Of a DNA stretch of 64,000 bases, positions 46,113 through 55,395 are shown piece after piece. The number at the start of each line of letters is the position of its first letter. The stretch's first letter is position 1. Under the pieces are notes generated by a model. The model saw only the letters and a list, made by a program, of their open reading frames with translations, was not told where the DNA came from and made no database searches. The translations under genes were made by a program, and so were the position numbers. The stretch comes from Alteromonas lipotrueiana (lineage in GTDB: Bacteria > Pseudomonadota > Gammaproteobacteria > Enterobacterales > Alteromonadaceae): positions 62,001-126,000 of the forward strand of contig NZ_JAESDK010000002.1 of assembly GCF_019249245.1 (NCBI RefSeq). The letters are read 5' to 3'.

Positions 46113-47075
46113 TTACTTTTTATTTATCTCTAATGTCTCCGAGGTTCTGCTAGCGAAAATGTGATACTTTGTCAGATGATTTTTCAAACGGAAGTGAGTT
46201 GAAAATATTGTGTACCTAAGCATATTTTTTAAACTGTAACTAGGTTTAGAATTACTATATCCAAAATTCTTTAGGGATTTGTGGCATCCAAAAGTAAATT
46301 CTTTTACCAATTCTGGTTCAATATTTTTCCAGCGTGCTAAAGCCGAACGATTGTGGTCCTGGCCCAAACGACCAAAAGCACTATTCGGTTGTGTAGGGTT
46401 AAGGATAGTCTGTAAATCATAATTAGTGCTTTCTGTGTCAAGAAAACTGGAGAGCGTAGCCACCCCTTTTTCAAGGTCACTTAAAAAATTCTCATATCTT
46501 ATAGTTAAAACATTTTTTTCAGTCTCAAGCGAAGTTTTGCTATTAGTAATACCCCACGCTACTAAAGTATAATTTAATTTATCTGCTTTTGACCGGAAAG
46601 GCGATGGTGGGTTTACCCAACCTAATTTCTCCTGAGAAAGACTAACATCTCTACCATCTCTCACAATACGGACGAACTTCGCTTGTGGACATACCTTAGA
46701 AATTTGATTCACAAAATGTATATTTGCAGGAGTGCTGTCTACGATGTACTTTTTATTATCTTTCAAAGCCATTTCAGTCAAGAAGTTAACTAATAATGTT
46801 GGGTAACTAACGCTTTTTTCTAAAACCTCTTCAAACTCTTTCTCTGAAAGATTGGAGCGAACAAATTGACGTGAGCTAAACCAATCATTTAAAAAAATTT
46901 TTTTTCTGCTAATAGAGTTGAAGATATCGCCGTAACGTTTACGACAAACTGTCATAAGCAGTGTTTCTGCACGGTAATTAAAGAAAGATGCATCTGACGA
47001 TAACAATTTTCCGAGCATCGTAGTTCCTGAGCGAGCGGAACCAATTACAAAGATGGGGGTAACTTCCATAGTCAC
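46113..47075 (-). CDS. Sulfotransferase
   Basis: 320 residues. VIGSARSGTTMLGKLL at 10-25 is the PAPS 5'-phosphosulfate loop; FVRIVRDGRDVSLSQEKLG near 140 the 3'-phosphate site; LTIRYENFLSDLEKG near 195. A canonical carbohydrate-type sulfotransferase, the fourth in the window. The GTG at 47075 has GGAG five bases upstream, so I prefer it to the ATG two codons on (47069). The gene is AT-rich; it stands alone on the minus strand, 190 bp away from the following acyltransferase gene. Confidence 0.88.
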   Translation of the reverse strand: MTMEVTPIFVIGSARSGTTMLGKLLSSDASFFNYRAETLLMTVCRKRYGDIFNSISRKKIFLNDWFSSRQFVRSNLSEKEFEEVLEKSVSYPTLLVNFLTEMALKDNKKYIVDSTPANIHFVNQISKVCPQAKFVRIVRDGRDVSLSQEKLGWVNPPSPFRSKADKLNYTLVAWGITNSKTSLETEKNVLTIRYENFLSDLEKGVATLSSFLDTESTNYDLQTILNPTQPNSAFGRLGQDHNRSALARWKNIEPELVKEFTFGCHKSLKNFGYSNSKPSYSLKNMLRYTIFSTHFRLKNHLTKYHIFASRTSETLEINKK

Positions 47076-47266
47076 ATAAACTCCGTTTCATCCATGGGTT
47101 ATATAGCAAGCTCAGCTAACATATTTTTTCACAGAAACAGCTATAAAAAAATATTGATAAAGGTACTTGTATTTAATACCTATCACACGTAGCCGGCTGT
47201 CTTCCAAGCTCTTTTAAACTTATAAAATAAAGAGTATCAGATATTAGAGTAATAGAATATGTATAT

Positions 47267-48373
47267 CTAATACTTTCCATTGTATAGATAACTCAGAGAG
47301 CGGACCTTCAATATCACTGTACGGTGTAAGAGGTATGTAGTTAGAAATACCGCTACGCAACTAATTACAAAACCTAAGAGTGGCGGGGGAGCCAGTTTCA
47401 CCATGTAAACGCTGATGAGCATGAGTGCCAGAAAGTGGAACAGATATATGGAATAGGAAGCATCAGAAAGCTTTCTGGATATATTAGAATGATTGGGGAG
47501 AAACTTAGAGAAAAAGTAAAAACACAGCGAAACACTGCACCATTGAGCTAGTAGGTAACCATACTCCTTTGCGATAATAGTCGGTAGGCCCCATGATGCC
47601 GGCAACAGCATATAGGGAATATACAGTGCTGCACCAAGAATTGCACCGCTGTAAATAGGTTTTAACCCGGTGAAGGAATGGTAGATTTCCCGCCGCATGG
47701 AGATGGCATAACCGAATGCAAAAAAGACAAAGTTGTAAAGTAAGCTATAGGGCGTAAACAGACCATATTTACGAACATAGATAGGAACGCCAAGTTTATT
47801 TAAAGACATGATACCCAGGGTTACAAAGGGCAAAACAAAGACCAGAAGCCAGAATGGAACGTAGTTAAAAGCTTTTATTGAAGAGACCAGGTTAACCAGT
47901 TTTTGAATAACGCCCCATTGGTGAAGCAGAGCAGTTATCAGAAAAAAGTAGATAAGGTCAATCAGGAACCATAAGTGATTGATATAACGGCCTGAGCTGA
48001 AAAAATCGGCGAGGCTGAGTTCCATCCAACCTGTATTTACTAATAAAAAATACATAGCAAGGTTGAGGGTGAATATGGTGGTTATTAGCGGAATAGCGAT
48101 ACGCGCGAGGCGTAGCTTTAAAAACCGACTGACACCGTATTTCTCCAGGGTCAGATAACAAAAAAAGCCGGAAACCACGAAAAAGGCAGGCATTCTGAAA
48201 AGATGAATGCTATCTACAAGATAATGCATAATAACACTAGTGTGCGGGTTTACCACCTTCAGCACTGCCTCTGGGCTGTAAATCTCAGCACCATGATATG
48301 CGATGCCCAGAATCATCAAAATGCCCCGCATCGTATCCAGATAATGGATTCGGGCACCTAACTTTTCGTACAA
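47267..48373 (-). CDS. Acyltransferase 3 family membrane protein
   Basis: 368 residues, about ten helices. RIHYLDTMRGILMILGIAYH is the conserved start of acyltransferase 3 (OPG biosynthesis MdoC-like subgroup) with the catalytic His. No SGNH domain. It would acylate a sugar of the polymer at the inner membrane. Start TTG with AAAGGA upstream; starting at the next ATG (48331) would cut the conserved HYLD motif. Confidence 0.87.
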   Translation of the reverse strand: MYEKLGARIHYLDTMRGILMILGIAYHGAEIYSPEAVLKVVNPHTSVIMHYLVDSIHLFRMPAFFVVSGFFCYLTLEKYGVSRFLKLRLARIAIPLITTIFTLNLAMYFLLVNTGWMELSLADFFSSGRYINHLWFLIDLIYFFLITALLHQWGVIQKLVNLVSSIKAFNYVPFWLLVFVLPFVTLGIMSLNKLGVPIYVRKYGLFTPYSLLYNFVFFAFGYAISMRREIYHSFTGLKPIYSGAILGAALYIPYMLLPASWGLPTIIAKEYGYLLAQWCSVSLCFYFFSKFLPNHSNISRKLSDASYSIYLFHFLALMLISVYMVKLAPPPLLGFVISCVAVFLTTYLLHRTVILKVRSLSYLYNGKY

Positions 48374-48705
48374 AAGATCGTCCTTTGAAGTTTTATATTA
48401 TCAAAATTAAAAATACTGTGCAAAGCTTGTTGTTCCAAAACGAAACATTAATATACGTAAAATCTATCACTGCCCCGATCTAATTTAATTAGCAATAAGC
48501 TGCGTTGATTCATACTGCGTCAGTTGGAGTCATGTTGTGTTCTAATCGGTATTGTCGTTCGACTATAAGTTTTGGATGATACTGGTCAGTCTGTGTACAG
48601 TCCAGAAGCAATACGGGTATCGTCAACAGTTTTTTATAGCAACGCATGGGGTAAGTCACTAAGTTAGTGAGGTTTCCGAAACGTTGCGGGTTAAAGCCTG
48701 TGTGG
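48374..48705. other. Intergenic region between two acyltransferase genes
   Basis: About 330 bp; it should contain the promoter of the MdoC-like acyltransferase (minus strand). No clear promoter, terminator or gene is recognised. Confidence 0.35.
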
Positions 48706-49773
48706 TTAGCGAAATGCTCCAGTTACTTTCTGTCTCATTCTTAGCTTCATAAACGGCCTTTCTATTATAATGAGGGAAAGCGTAGCGAGAATTACAGTGC
48801 AAGCAGTACCTATAATCATCCCAATAAACATATTATCGGAAAACTTGAATCCTACGCCGAGACCAATTGGATGATATAAGTACATTGGATAAGAGATTTT
48901 AGCTAAATTTGTAATTAAACGTGCGTTTGCAAGCTTTAACCAGGGGGTTTCTGATAGTTTCATAATACATAGCATAATCGCTATTGCTAAGCTTCCTTCG
49001 AAAGTGAAGCCTACTGTATAGTGAAACGCCTGGATAGACGTCGAAATGTTAAGGCTTACCCCTGCTAGTAAAAGAATAAGCAGCCAACCGAAAGAAGGCA
49101 ACGAGAATGAAGAGTAGGGTTTTCTAGATAAAAGAAATGCTGCAAGAGATCCTATTAAAAGTGAATCAAAACGTGTATCAAGCGCGTTATAGATCCACGG
49201 TATTTTATGTTCAATCGGAACGATATCAGTGTAGATAATTGTTCGCCACATGATACTAAGAATTATCGTACCTACAATCACCTGTACAGGCCTATTTATT
49301 TTAAAGGCAAATAGCAGAACTAATGGATAAATCAGATAAAATTGCTCCATAGTCGATAGCGTCCATAAATGCGCCACCATACCTGAACCATGGCCAAATA
49401 GTGCGTTGTAATAGTTGACTGTGTGGGTAGCCGCGAAAAGGATTAAGTTATGATCCCATGTATCGCCAAGAATTACGGTATCTAACACGTATGCTGCGAT
49501 AATAAATGTATAGTAGGCAGGTGCAATTCTCAAAAATCGATTTTTCCAAAACCTTTTTGTATTTACCGCTTTTTGTAAATCGAATTCTTTGAGTAACGAT
49601 CTTGTGATTAAAAAGCCAGAAAGTGCTAAAAGAAATGGTACGCCGATGCCCCGAAATGTCGTAAAACCCGCGTGACTCAAAATGATAAAATAAACAGCTA
49701 ATACTCTGACTAAATCGAGCCCTGGCAGTCTTTCCTCACCTACAGTAAACGATCTTTTAATATTTTCTGACAA
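48706..49773 (-). CDS. Acyltransferase 3 family membrane protein
   Basis: 355 residues with about ten membrane helices. The conserved start is LPGLDLVRVLAVYFIILSHA with the catalytic His, followed by FLLALSGFLITRSLLKEF and HLWTLSTMEQFYLIYPLVLL, as in OafA-like O-acyltransferases, but without a SGNH domain. The start is a TTG shortly after AGGA; no suitable ATG exists nearby. It lies just downstream of prsT's terminator on the same strand and is likely a separate unit. Confidence 0.88.
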   Translation of the reverse strand: MSENIKRSFTVGEERLPGLDLVRVLAVYFIILSHAGFTTFRGIGVPFLLALSGFLITRSLLKEFDLQKAVNTKRFWKNRFLRIAPAYYTFIIAAYVLDTVILGDTWDHNLILFAATHTVNYYNALFGHGSGMVAHLWTLSTMEQFYLIYPLVLLFAFKINRPVQVIVGTIILSIMWRTIIYTDIVPIEHKIPWIYNALDTRFDSLLIGSLAAFLLSRKPYSSFSLPSFGWLLILLLAGVSLNISTSIQAFHYTVGFTFEGSLAIAIMLCIMKLSETPWLKLANARLITNLAKISYPMYLYHPIGLGVGFKFSDNMFIGMIIGTACTVILATLSLIIIERPFMKLRMRQKVTGAFR

Positions 49774-49840
49774 AATCCTGCTCGCTACGTACTTCTTTAA
49801 GATACAAAATAAATTAAGTTTACATTATATGACGCGATAA

Positions 49841-49866
49841 GAAAAAGCCCGGTAAGTGCCGGGCTA
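49841..49866 (-). terminator. Rho-independent terminator of prsT
   Basis: On the minus strand AGCCCGG-CACTTA-CCGGGCT followed by TTTTC, a few bases after the prsT stop codon. Confidence 0.85.
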
Positions 49867-49871
49867 TCTGA

Positions 49872-52457
49872 TTACATCTTCGCTTCAATCTCTTTTTTAG
49901 TATTTATCAGAGCTTTTTGATTAGGTTTAACCTTCAAAGCCTGCTGAATCCATTTGTAGGCTTCATCTTGCTGACCCTGTTCGTTTAGCAGCCATGCCAG
50001 GTTATTCATTGCCTGCCAGTTTTGTGCGTTTGCTTCAACTACCTTGCGATATTGCGCAATAGACTCACTTTGATTATTGGCCCGGGCCAGTTCGCTGGCA
50101 TACATTTCACGGGTATTGCTGTTAGCTGGCTGGTTAGCCAGATACTGTTTTAATACCGTAAAGCCTTCTTGCTGGTTACCTTGTTCTTTCAGGGCCTGAT
50201 ACAGTGCCTGAACCGTTCGGCTGTTGGCCGAGGCTTCATACGCTGCCCGTAAGTTATTTACCGCCTCACTGCTATTACCGCTGGCAAGGGCTACTTTACC
50301 TTGTAACAGTTTAACTGCAGGCGACTGAGCTTGCTGCTCGCTCAGTTTGTCCAATTGGGCTTTTGCTTCGTCAGGTTGCTTTTTAGCCAGGTAGATATCG
50401 GCAGCCAGAAGTATCGCCTGGGTTGTTACCGGGGTGTTGTTGTTAATTAACGGCTGTAATGTACGCATGGCTGTATCGTTGGCCCCTTGCAGGGTTTGCG
50501 TGCGTGCCAGCATATAATGAACTGCCGGTGTCGACATTTCATTTTCAATCAGCTTGTTTAAACGATATTCAGCTTTGGCATGTTCACCTATTTGTAAAAA
50601 CGAGCGCGCAAGCAAAAACTCAGCTTTAGGTTTAGTCTGTATCGGGAAATTTGCATTTTTACCAATGTCGATGGCTTCGTCGAAATTACCGGTCAGTACA
50701 TTTGCATACATTTTGGTGTATTGTTGTGAATCTTCGGCAGTGGTTACCTGATCAAGCAGTTGTTTTGTTTTATCTGCTGAATTCTTACTGTTCTGCGCAG
50801 CTAAATAGGCACCTTTTAACGCTTGTTCATCGTTAGGGGCTTTGTTCAAAACGTCGGTGAAAAGAGTAAATGCCTGGTCGAACTGCTGGGCTTCCATCGT
50901 ACGCATGGCTTCATGATTAAGCGCCGATATATTGTCTTTATCAAGTTGTCTTACTTTTTTATATATTGCATCTAGCGCATCGTAGTTGCCCTGATACTTC
51001 TCAAACTCTGCGGCAATCAAATAATTATCGACGTTGTCAGGTTCTTCGTTTTGCCATTGTTCAAGCTTTTCTCTGGCGGCGTCTTCGCCTTCTTCGTTCA
51101 CTTTAAGGGTTAGCAGAATAAGTTTGGCTTGTTTAGTGTTACCTTCAGCTTCTTGCGCCAAAATGCGGTTAGAGGATTGACGCACCATGTCTAAGCCTGA
51201 CTGGTCACCCGAAATCAGTTTAAATAAGCCCACTTCCTGACGTTGTTGTTCAGTTTTGATGCTCTCGCCATCAATTTGAGACAGCAACTGGTTTGCACCC
51301 TTAGAAAAACCATCACCTATAAGACGCATACTGGTGATAACCGACAGCTCTGCATTGTCGTTTATCATTTCGGGGCTACGGTCAAATATCTCTAATGCGT
51401 CGTTGCTGGCGCCGGTTTCAAGCTTAGCGGCAATATAAAGCTGTTTGGCGGGGTGGTTAGCCGGTACACGATTTACGATGCGCTCTAAGTTAGCAATAGA
51501 CTGTTCGTAGTTTTTCAGCTTGAAATGGGTCATACCTGCCACATAGGCAGTAAGCGGGCTTTGTAATCCTCCGTTTTGCGCTTTTTCTATATGGTTAGAG
51601 GCTTTTTCAAAGTCTTCATCAGCCAACGCCACAATAGCGGCAAGCTGATTTGCCATTGCCTGGTTAGGATAACGATTTAAAATTTCGTTAATATACTTAG
51701 TGGCTTCATCAAACCGCTCTAGTCGAATTAACGACTCGGCAATATTAAAGTTCAGACGTAAAAAGGCAGGTTTGTCTTCAAGCAATTGCTGAAAGTTTTC
51801 CAGCGCGGCTTCGGTTGCCCCCATGCCGTATTGAATTTCAGCAATAAGAGTACGGGTAACCCAGTCGTTCGACTGCTTCTTTTCGACGTCAGCCAAAGCC
51901 TGTTCGTCGGCACTGTTAGGATTGATTACAAACTGATCTACCAGGGTAAGTAAGGTGGCGTCACGTTCGTCCAGCTGACTCTTATCAAGTTTGTCAATTA
52001 TTGACTGAGCTGCTTGTTTATCGCCCTGACGACCTAGTACTAATGCTTCGATAATTTTTACAAATGCAGAAGCTTCAAAACCCTCGCGTTGTTCAAGTTG
52101 CTCGATAGTGTGCAAGGTAGCATCATTATTGGCATAGGCATAAGTAGCACCGATGTAACTGTCAGAAAACTTTACAGGTGATTCGCCGGCCTCTATGGCT
52201 TTATCAAACGCGCTGACGGCATTTTCCATACTGCCCATTTTGTAATAGGCCTGGGCCAGCAGTAAACGGGCCTCTGCGTTGTCAGGTGCCTCTTGAATAG
52301 CTTGTTTTAATTCTATCAAGGCTTGCTGATATTCATTATTTTCAATAGAGGTGCGGGCCTGAGAAAGCTGCTCTTCGATGGTTTGTTCGGCACAACCGGC
52401 CATAAGAGCCAGGGGCAGTGCGGCAATCAGTATTTTTTTAGTAAATGTTTTTTTCAT
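49872..52457 (-). CDS. prsT: PEP-CTERM system TPR-repeat lipoprotein PrsT
   Basis: 861 residues. Signal peptide MKKTFTKKILIAALPLALMA with lipobox LMAGC (Cys22), then over twenty TPR-type helix pairs through to the end (for example NNEYQQALIELKQAIQEAPD, NAEARLLLAQAYYKMGS). This is the long TPR lipoprotein restricted to exosortase A systems, probably in the periplasm on a membrane and acting in secretion or polymer assembly. The open frame extends upstream to 52508, but only ATG 52457 gives the lipoprotein signal. Typical relatives are about 900 residues. It stands apart from the XrtA core, next to the PEP-CTERM array. Confidence 0.92.
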   Translation of the reverse strand: MKKTFTKKILIAALPLALMAGCAEQTIEEQLSQARTSIENNEYQQALIELKQAIQEAPDNAEARLLLAQAYYKMGSMENAVSAFDKAIEAGESPVKFSDSYIGATYAYANNDATLHTIEQLEQREGFEASAFVKIIEALVLGRQGDKQAAQSIIDKLDKSQLDERDATLLTLVDQFVINPNSADEQALADVEKKQSNDWVTRTLIAEIQYGMGATEAALENFQQLLEDKPAFLRLNFNIAESLIRLERFDEATKYINEILNRYPNQAMANQLAAIVALADEDFEKASNHIEKAQNGGLQSPLTAYVAGMTHFKLKNYEQSIANLERIVNRVPANHPAKQLYIAAKLETGASNDALEIFDRSPEMINDNAELSVITSMRLIGDGFSKGANQLLSQIDGESIKTEQQRQEVGLFKLISGDQSGLDMVRQSSNRILAQEAEGNTKQAKLILLTLKVNEEGEDAAREKLEQWQNEEPDNVDNYLIAAEFEKYQGNYDALDAIYKKVRQLDKDNISALNHEAMRTMEAQQFDQAFTLFTDVLNKAPNDEQALKGAYLAAQNSKNSADKTKQLLDQVTTAEDSQQYTKMYANVLTGNFDEAIDIGKNANFPIQTKPKAEFLLARSFLQIGEHAKAEYRLNKLIENEMSTPAVHYMLARTQTLQGANDTAMRTLQPLINNNTPVTTQAILLAADIYLAKKQPDEAKAQLDKLSEQQAQSPAVKLLQGKVALASGNSSEAVNNLRAAYEASANSRTVQALYQALKEQGNQQEGFTVLKQYLANQPANSNTREMYASELARANNQSESIAQYRKVVEANAQNWQAMNNLAWLLNEQGQQDEAYKWIQQALKVKPNQKALINTKKEIEAKM

Positions 52458-52547
52458 AAATAAGGACTTTTTAATGAAGATATACAGGCACTTTAAGCGG
52501 TTTGGCAATAAAGTTAAAGAAGATACGCCAGAATGAAAGTTTTATAT

Positions 52548-53084
52548 TTAAATAGGCGTTGATGATCCTTGCTGCTTTGACGGATCAGTATATTTAATAA
52601 ATTTTGCAGGAACACCACCTACTACGGTGCTGGGCATAACATCTTTTACCACTACAGAACCCGCTGCTATTACTGCACCTTTTCCAATTGTTACGCCCTG
52701 AGTAATGATACAACCTGCGCCAATCCACACTTCGTCTTCTACGGTTATAGGCTTAGAACTGGTGCCTCGACCTGTTTTTTCATCATGGACTAACCCATGA
52801 CTTGCTGTTTCAAACATAGTATTTGGACCAATAAGCGCATTTTTGCCAATGGTTACTTTTTCTTCGGGTACACCGAACCGAACGTTAGTGTTTAAAAACG
52901 AACCTTTTCCTATTGTAATGTTCTTTGCCCCACCAATAGGACGAATAGTAATAGGTGCCCATATTTGGCAGGCGCCTTCTATTACCACACCTGCTAACGA
53001 AAGAAGCCGATGTCGTGATTTATCAAAGAATTTAAAGCGAGGTAAGTAGTTTGCGAGTGTGAGAAATACTGTTTCGCGCATCAT
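52548..53084 (-). CDS. Hexapeptide-repeat acyltransferase (left-handed beta-helix)
   Basis: 178 residues with [LIV]-G-x4 hexapeptides: [52 protein letters not shown] and [20 protein letters not shown]. The His in [11 protein letters not shown] could be catalytic. It resembles serine/maltose O-acetyltransferase-type WbbJ/VatB enzymes that acetylate sugars in the cytoplasm. It ends about 90 bp upstream of prsT on the same strand and may be cotranscribed with it. Confidence 0.88.
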   Translation of the reverse strand: MMRETVFLTLANYLPRFKFFDKSRHRLLSLAGVVIEGACQIWAPITIRPIGGAKNITIGKGSFLNTNVRFGVPEEKVTIGKNALIGPNTMFETASHGLVHDEKTGRGTSSKPITVEDEVWIGAGCIITQGVTIGKGAVIAAGSVVVKDVMPSTVVGGVPAKFIKYTDPSKQQGSSTPI

Positions 53085-53220
53085 GTCTGTTTAGAAATGT
53101 ATGGGGGATTTATTTTATAGTGTTGTCAGGCTTGCGGCTAATCTTTTATTAGTGGGTAACTTTAAATCTAGCGGCAGTCTTACTTAAAGGCTGAGGATTT
53201 GAAAACTGAAAGCCACAAAA

Positions 53221-53242
53221 AAAGCGACCCGAAGGTCGCTTT
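53221..53242 (-). terminator. Terminator of PEP-CTERM gene 1 (UUCG loop)
   Basis: On the minus strand AAAGCGACC-TTCG-GGTCGCTTT followed by T-run. It has the extra-stable C(UUCG)G tetraloop and lies shortly after the stop of the gene at 53266. Confidence 0.9.
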
Positions 53243-53265
53243 TTTAAACTATGGCGTGCGTAAAA

Positions 53266-54021
53266 TTAAGATTTACGACGGCTGGTAGCACCAAGACCTA
53301 ACAGGCCAAGTGACAATACAGCAATAGTTGAAGGTTCTGGTACATCAAATACGGCGCTTACGTCGCCAGTAATTTGCTGCTCGCCTTCTAGAGGAATGTT
53401 ATCAAAGTCGCCATCTACACGAACGTTCATGTAGAAAGGAGTAGGAGATACAAAGTAAGTATCGCCATCTTCAGTTAATTCGAAGTCACGGAACATGAAA
53501 TCAAACACGCCACCGAAACCGTAAAGCAAACCAACGTTTTGGCCGATAGTTTGGCTTGAACCTAACAGCATGTCATCAGCAGTGTTCGCTAAATCTAATG
53601 TTGCTACGTCGTTAGCAAAAGTATCCTGGTCGGCATCAAGGTACAAAGAAAAAGAACCAGTATCTGCAGATAATGAAGAGTTAGAACCCATTGCGCCAGG
53701 GCTCATTACCGTACCTTCAGCAGTAAACGTTGCATAAAGGTTATAGTTAGCGCCAATTACTGAACCGATTTGTGAACTGTTAGCAGTACCGCCGTTGCCA
53801 AACAACTGGTTCATTGAAGCGAATGCAGAAACGGTAAAACCACCTTCGTCATCAAAGTTGATGATTTCGGTATAGCCGCCATTTAGCTTATCAGCCTGAA
53901 CGATTCCGCCACCGTATGGAGTTTCGTCAATTTCGAAATCCAGGAAGTCAGCTTGGCTAGCAAAAGAAGCCGAAAGACCAGCAGTAAGTGCGATAGATTT
54001 TACCAATGTTTTAATTTTCAT
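53266..54021 (-). CDS. PEP-CTERM sorting-domain protein, PepA-like, paralog 1
   Basis: 251 residues. Signal peptide MKIKTLVKSIALTAGLSASF ... ASQA, a beta-rich body (DKLNGGYTEIINFDDEGGF, MNQLFGNGGTANSSQIGSV, GANYNLYATFTAEG), and the C-terminal sorting signal VPEPSTIAVLSLGLLGLGA followed by TSRRKS. XrtA should cut near PEP and attach or release the protein in the matrix. It resembles the flocculation-associated PepA type (from memory). I start at the ATG giving MKIKTLV rather than the frame's first codon at 54033. It has its own sigma-54 promoter, palindrome and terminator. Confidence 0.9.
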   Translation of the reverse strand: MKIKTLVKSIALTAGLSASFASQADFLDFEIDETPYGGGIVQADKLNGGYTEIINFDDEGGFTVSAFASMNQLFGNGGTANSSQIGSVIGANYNLYATFTAEGTVMSPGAMGSNSSLSADTGSFSLYLDADQDTFANDVATLDLANTADDMLLGSSQTIGQNVGLLYGFGGVFDFMFRDFELTEDGDTYFVSPTPFYMNVRVDGDFDNIPLEGEQQITGDVSAVFDVPEPSTIAVLSLGLLGLGATSRRKS

Positions 54022-54075
54022 TACTTTCTCCATATTCCAATGTGAAGAGCTTGTAGTAAACCCTGCACAACCCTA

Positions 54076-54091
54076 TGCACGTGGAGTACCA
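54076..54091 (-). promoter_or_regulatory. Sigma-54 promoter of PEP-CTERM gene 1
   Basis: Minus strand TGGTACTCCACGTGCA: GG and GC are separated by exactly ten bases (consensus TGGCACG-N4-TTGCW). Start codon is 55 bp downstream of the element, leaving a leader of about 40 bases. Confidence 0.75.
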
Positions 54092-54152
54092 ACTTTATAG
54101 GTCGTTGATACCCTCAGAGTTTTGTTTATTGCGAAAAAATGAATGTAAAAAA

Positions 54153-54171
54153 GTGTAAATTACTCTGACAC
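54153..54171. promoter_or_regulatory. Upstream palindrome, PEP-CTERM gene 1 (probable activator site)
   Basis: GTGTAAATTACTCTGACAC on the plus strand, 61 bp upstream of the -24/-12 element. Same 19-bp layout as at the other five genes. Probable binding site of the sigma-54 activator PrsR (inference). Confidence 0.65.
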
Positions 54172-54457
54172 CAAATAGGTTGAAAAGTGAGCTTTTCAGA
54201 CTTGTTTTTATAACTTGTCCCGCTTGTAGCAGCTGGTGTGGAAACAAGTGAAATTGATATAGGCTACTAAAATAGGGTGGTATAGCACTATTTTGTATTT
54301 TTTCAAATTAAAAAGTATTGGATTTAATCAAGTGTATTAAAGGTTATAAGGTGGGGACAAAGGGATTTTGGTCTGCAGGGTGGTTATAAAAAGCGTACTT
54401 ACCAATACCTATGTTAAAGAAGGCGGCTAATGTGAGCCATTTTTTATTATGCCATAA

Positions 54458-54483
54458 AATAGGCGGCCTGGTAGCCGCCTATT
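54458..54483 (-). terminator. Terminator of PEP-CTERM gene 2
   Basis: AATAGGCGGC-CTGGTA-GCCGCCTATT, a 10-bp perfect stem about 26 bp after the gene 2 stop. On the minus strand it is followed by an A/T-rich stretch including T-runs. Confidence 0.75.
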
Positions 54484-54508
54484 GTGCAATATAAACTAAC
54501 CTTCGTCA

Positions 54509-55261
54509 TTAACATTTTCGACGGCGGGTTGCGCCAACGCCTATCAGTCCTAAAGCTAATATAGCCAGTGTTGAAGGTTCGGGGATAAATACCGCACTCA
54601 CATCCCCAGTGATGGTTTGTTGGCCTTCTAACGGAATAGTATCAAAGTCGCCATCTACGTTTACAAACATATAAAACGGCTTAGGAGATACAAAGTAAGT
54701 ATCGCCCTGCTGCGTTAATTCAAATTCGTTAAACATAAAGTCAAACACTCCACCAAACCCGAATAGCAGGCCCACATTGCTACCTATTGAGTTGCTGGAG
54801 CCTAGCACAAGGTCATCACTGTTATTGCTCAGGGTGAGTGATTCTACGTCCAGGGCACTCGTATCCTGTTCAGGATCCAGGTACAGCGTGAACGAACCGG
54901 TTTGGGCAGAAAGTGATGAATTAGACCCCATGGCCCCCGGTGTCATCACAGTGCCTGTTGCGGTAAAGGTAGCGTATAGATTGTAATTAGCCCCGATAAC
55001 CGAACCTATCTGCGAACTATTAGCCGTGCCATCGTTACCAAATAGCTGATTCATTGAGGCGAAGGCAGACACCATAAAACCGCCTTCATCGTCAAACGTG
55101 ATTATTTCAGTAAAACCGCCATTTAATTTATCGGCGGTAATAACTTCGCCGCCGTATGGCGATTCATCAACCTGAAAATCCAGAAAGTCAGCATGACTCG
55201 CAAACGTTGCAGCAAGACCCGCTGTTAAAGCTAAAGATTTTACCAATGTTTTGATTTTCAT
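54509..55261 (-). CDS. PEP-CTERM sorting-domain protein, PepA-like, paralog 2
   Basis: 250 residues with the same architecture as paralog 1: signal peptide (MKIKTLVKSLALTAGLAATF ... ASHA), DKLNGGFTEIITFDDEGGF, FGNDGTANSSQIGSVIGANY and a PEP-CTERM end. It is the most divergent at the sorting signal: IPEPSTLAILALGLIGVGA then TRRRKC, ending in Cys where the others end in Ser, and lacking the Asp-Val before PEP. Synonymous differences from the others are also more numerous, so it is an older copy. It has a sigma-54 promoter at 55312-55327. Confidence 0.9.
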   Translation of the reverse strand: MKIKTLVKSLALTAGLAATFASHADFLDFQVDESPYGGEVITADKLNGGFTEIITFDDEGGFMVSAFASMNQLFGNDGTANSSQIGSVIGANYNLYATFTATGTVMTPGAMGSNSSLSAQTGSFTLYLDPEQDTSALDVESLTLSNNSDDLVLGSSNSIGSNVGLLFGFGGVFDFMFNEFELTQQGDTYFVSPKPFYMFVNVDGDFDTIPLEGQQTITGDVSAVFIPEPSTLAILALGLIGVGATRRRKC

Positions 55262-55311
55262 AACTATCTCCGTATCTCACATGACAGGCTGAAGTAGCCC
55301 TAATCTAGTAC

Positions 55312-55327
55312 TGCATTACTAGTGCCA
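55312..55327 (-). promoter_or_regulatory. Sigma-54 promoter of PEP-CTERM gene 2
   Basis: Minus strand TGGCACTAGTAATGCA, GG-N10-GC spacing exact, 51 bp upstream of the start codon. Confidence 0.8.
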
Positions 55328-55376
55328 AACCTTAAGTAACTAAAAAGTATTAGGTTAATTTTTGAGCAAAATGAAT

Positions 55377-55395
55377 GTGTAAAATAAATCGACAG
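55377..55395. promoter_or_regulatory. Upstream palindrome, PEP-CTERM gene 2 (degenerate)
   Basis: GTGTAAAATAAATCGACAG, 49 bp upstream of the promoter element. It keeps the GTGTAAA half and most of the second half (TCGACAG for TTGACAC). Confidence 0.55.

Larger units (their letters stand above)
54022..54508. other. Regulatory spacer between PEP-CTERM genes 1 and 2
   Basis: About 490 bp with no gene. It holds the leader, sigma-54 promoter (54076-54091) and palindrome (54153-54171) of gene 1 and the terminator of gene 2 (54458-54483). The part between, about 54200-54450, has no recognisable feature. Confidence 0.6.
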
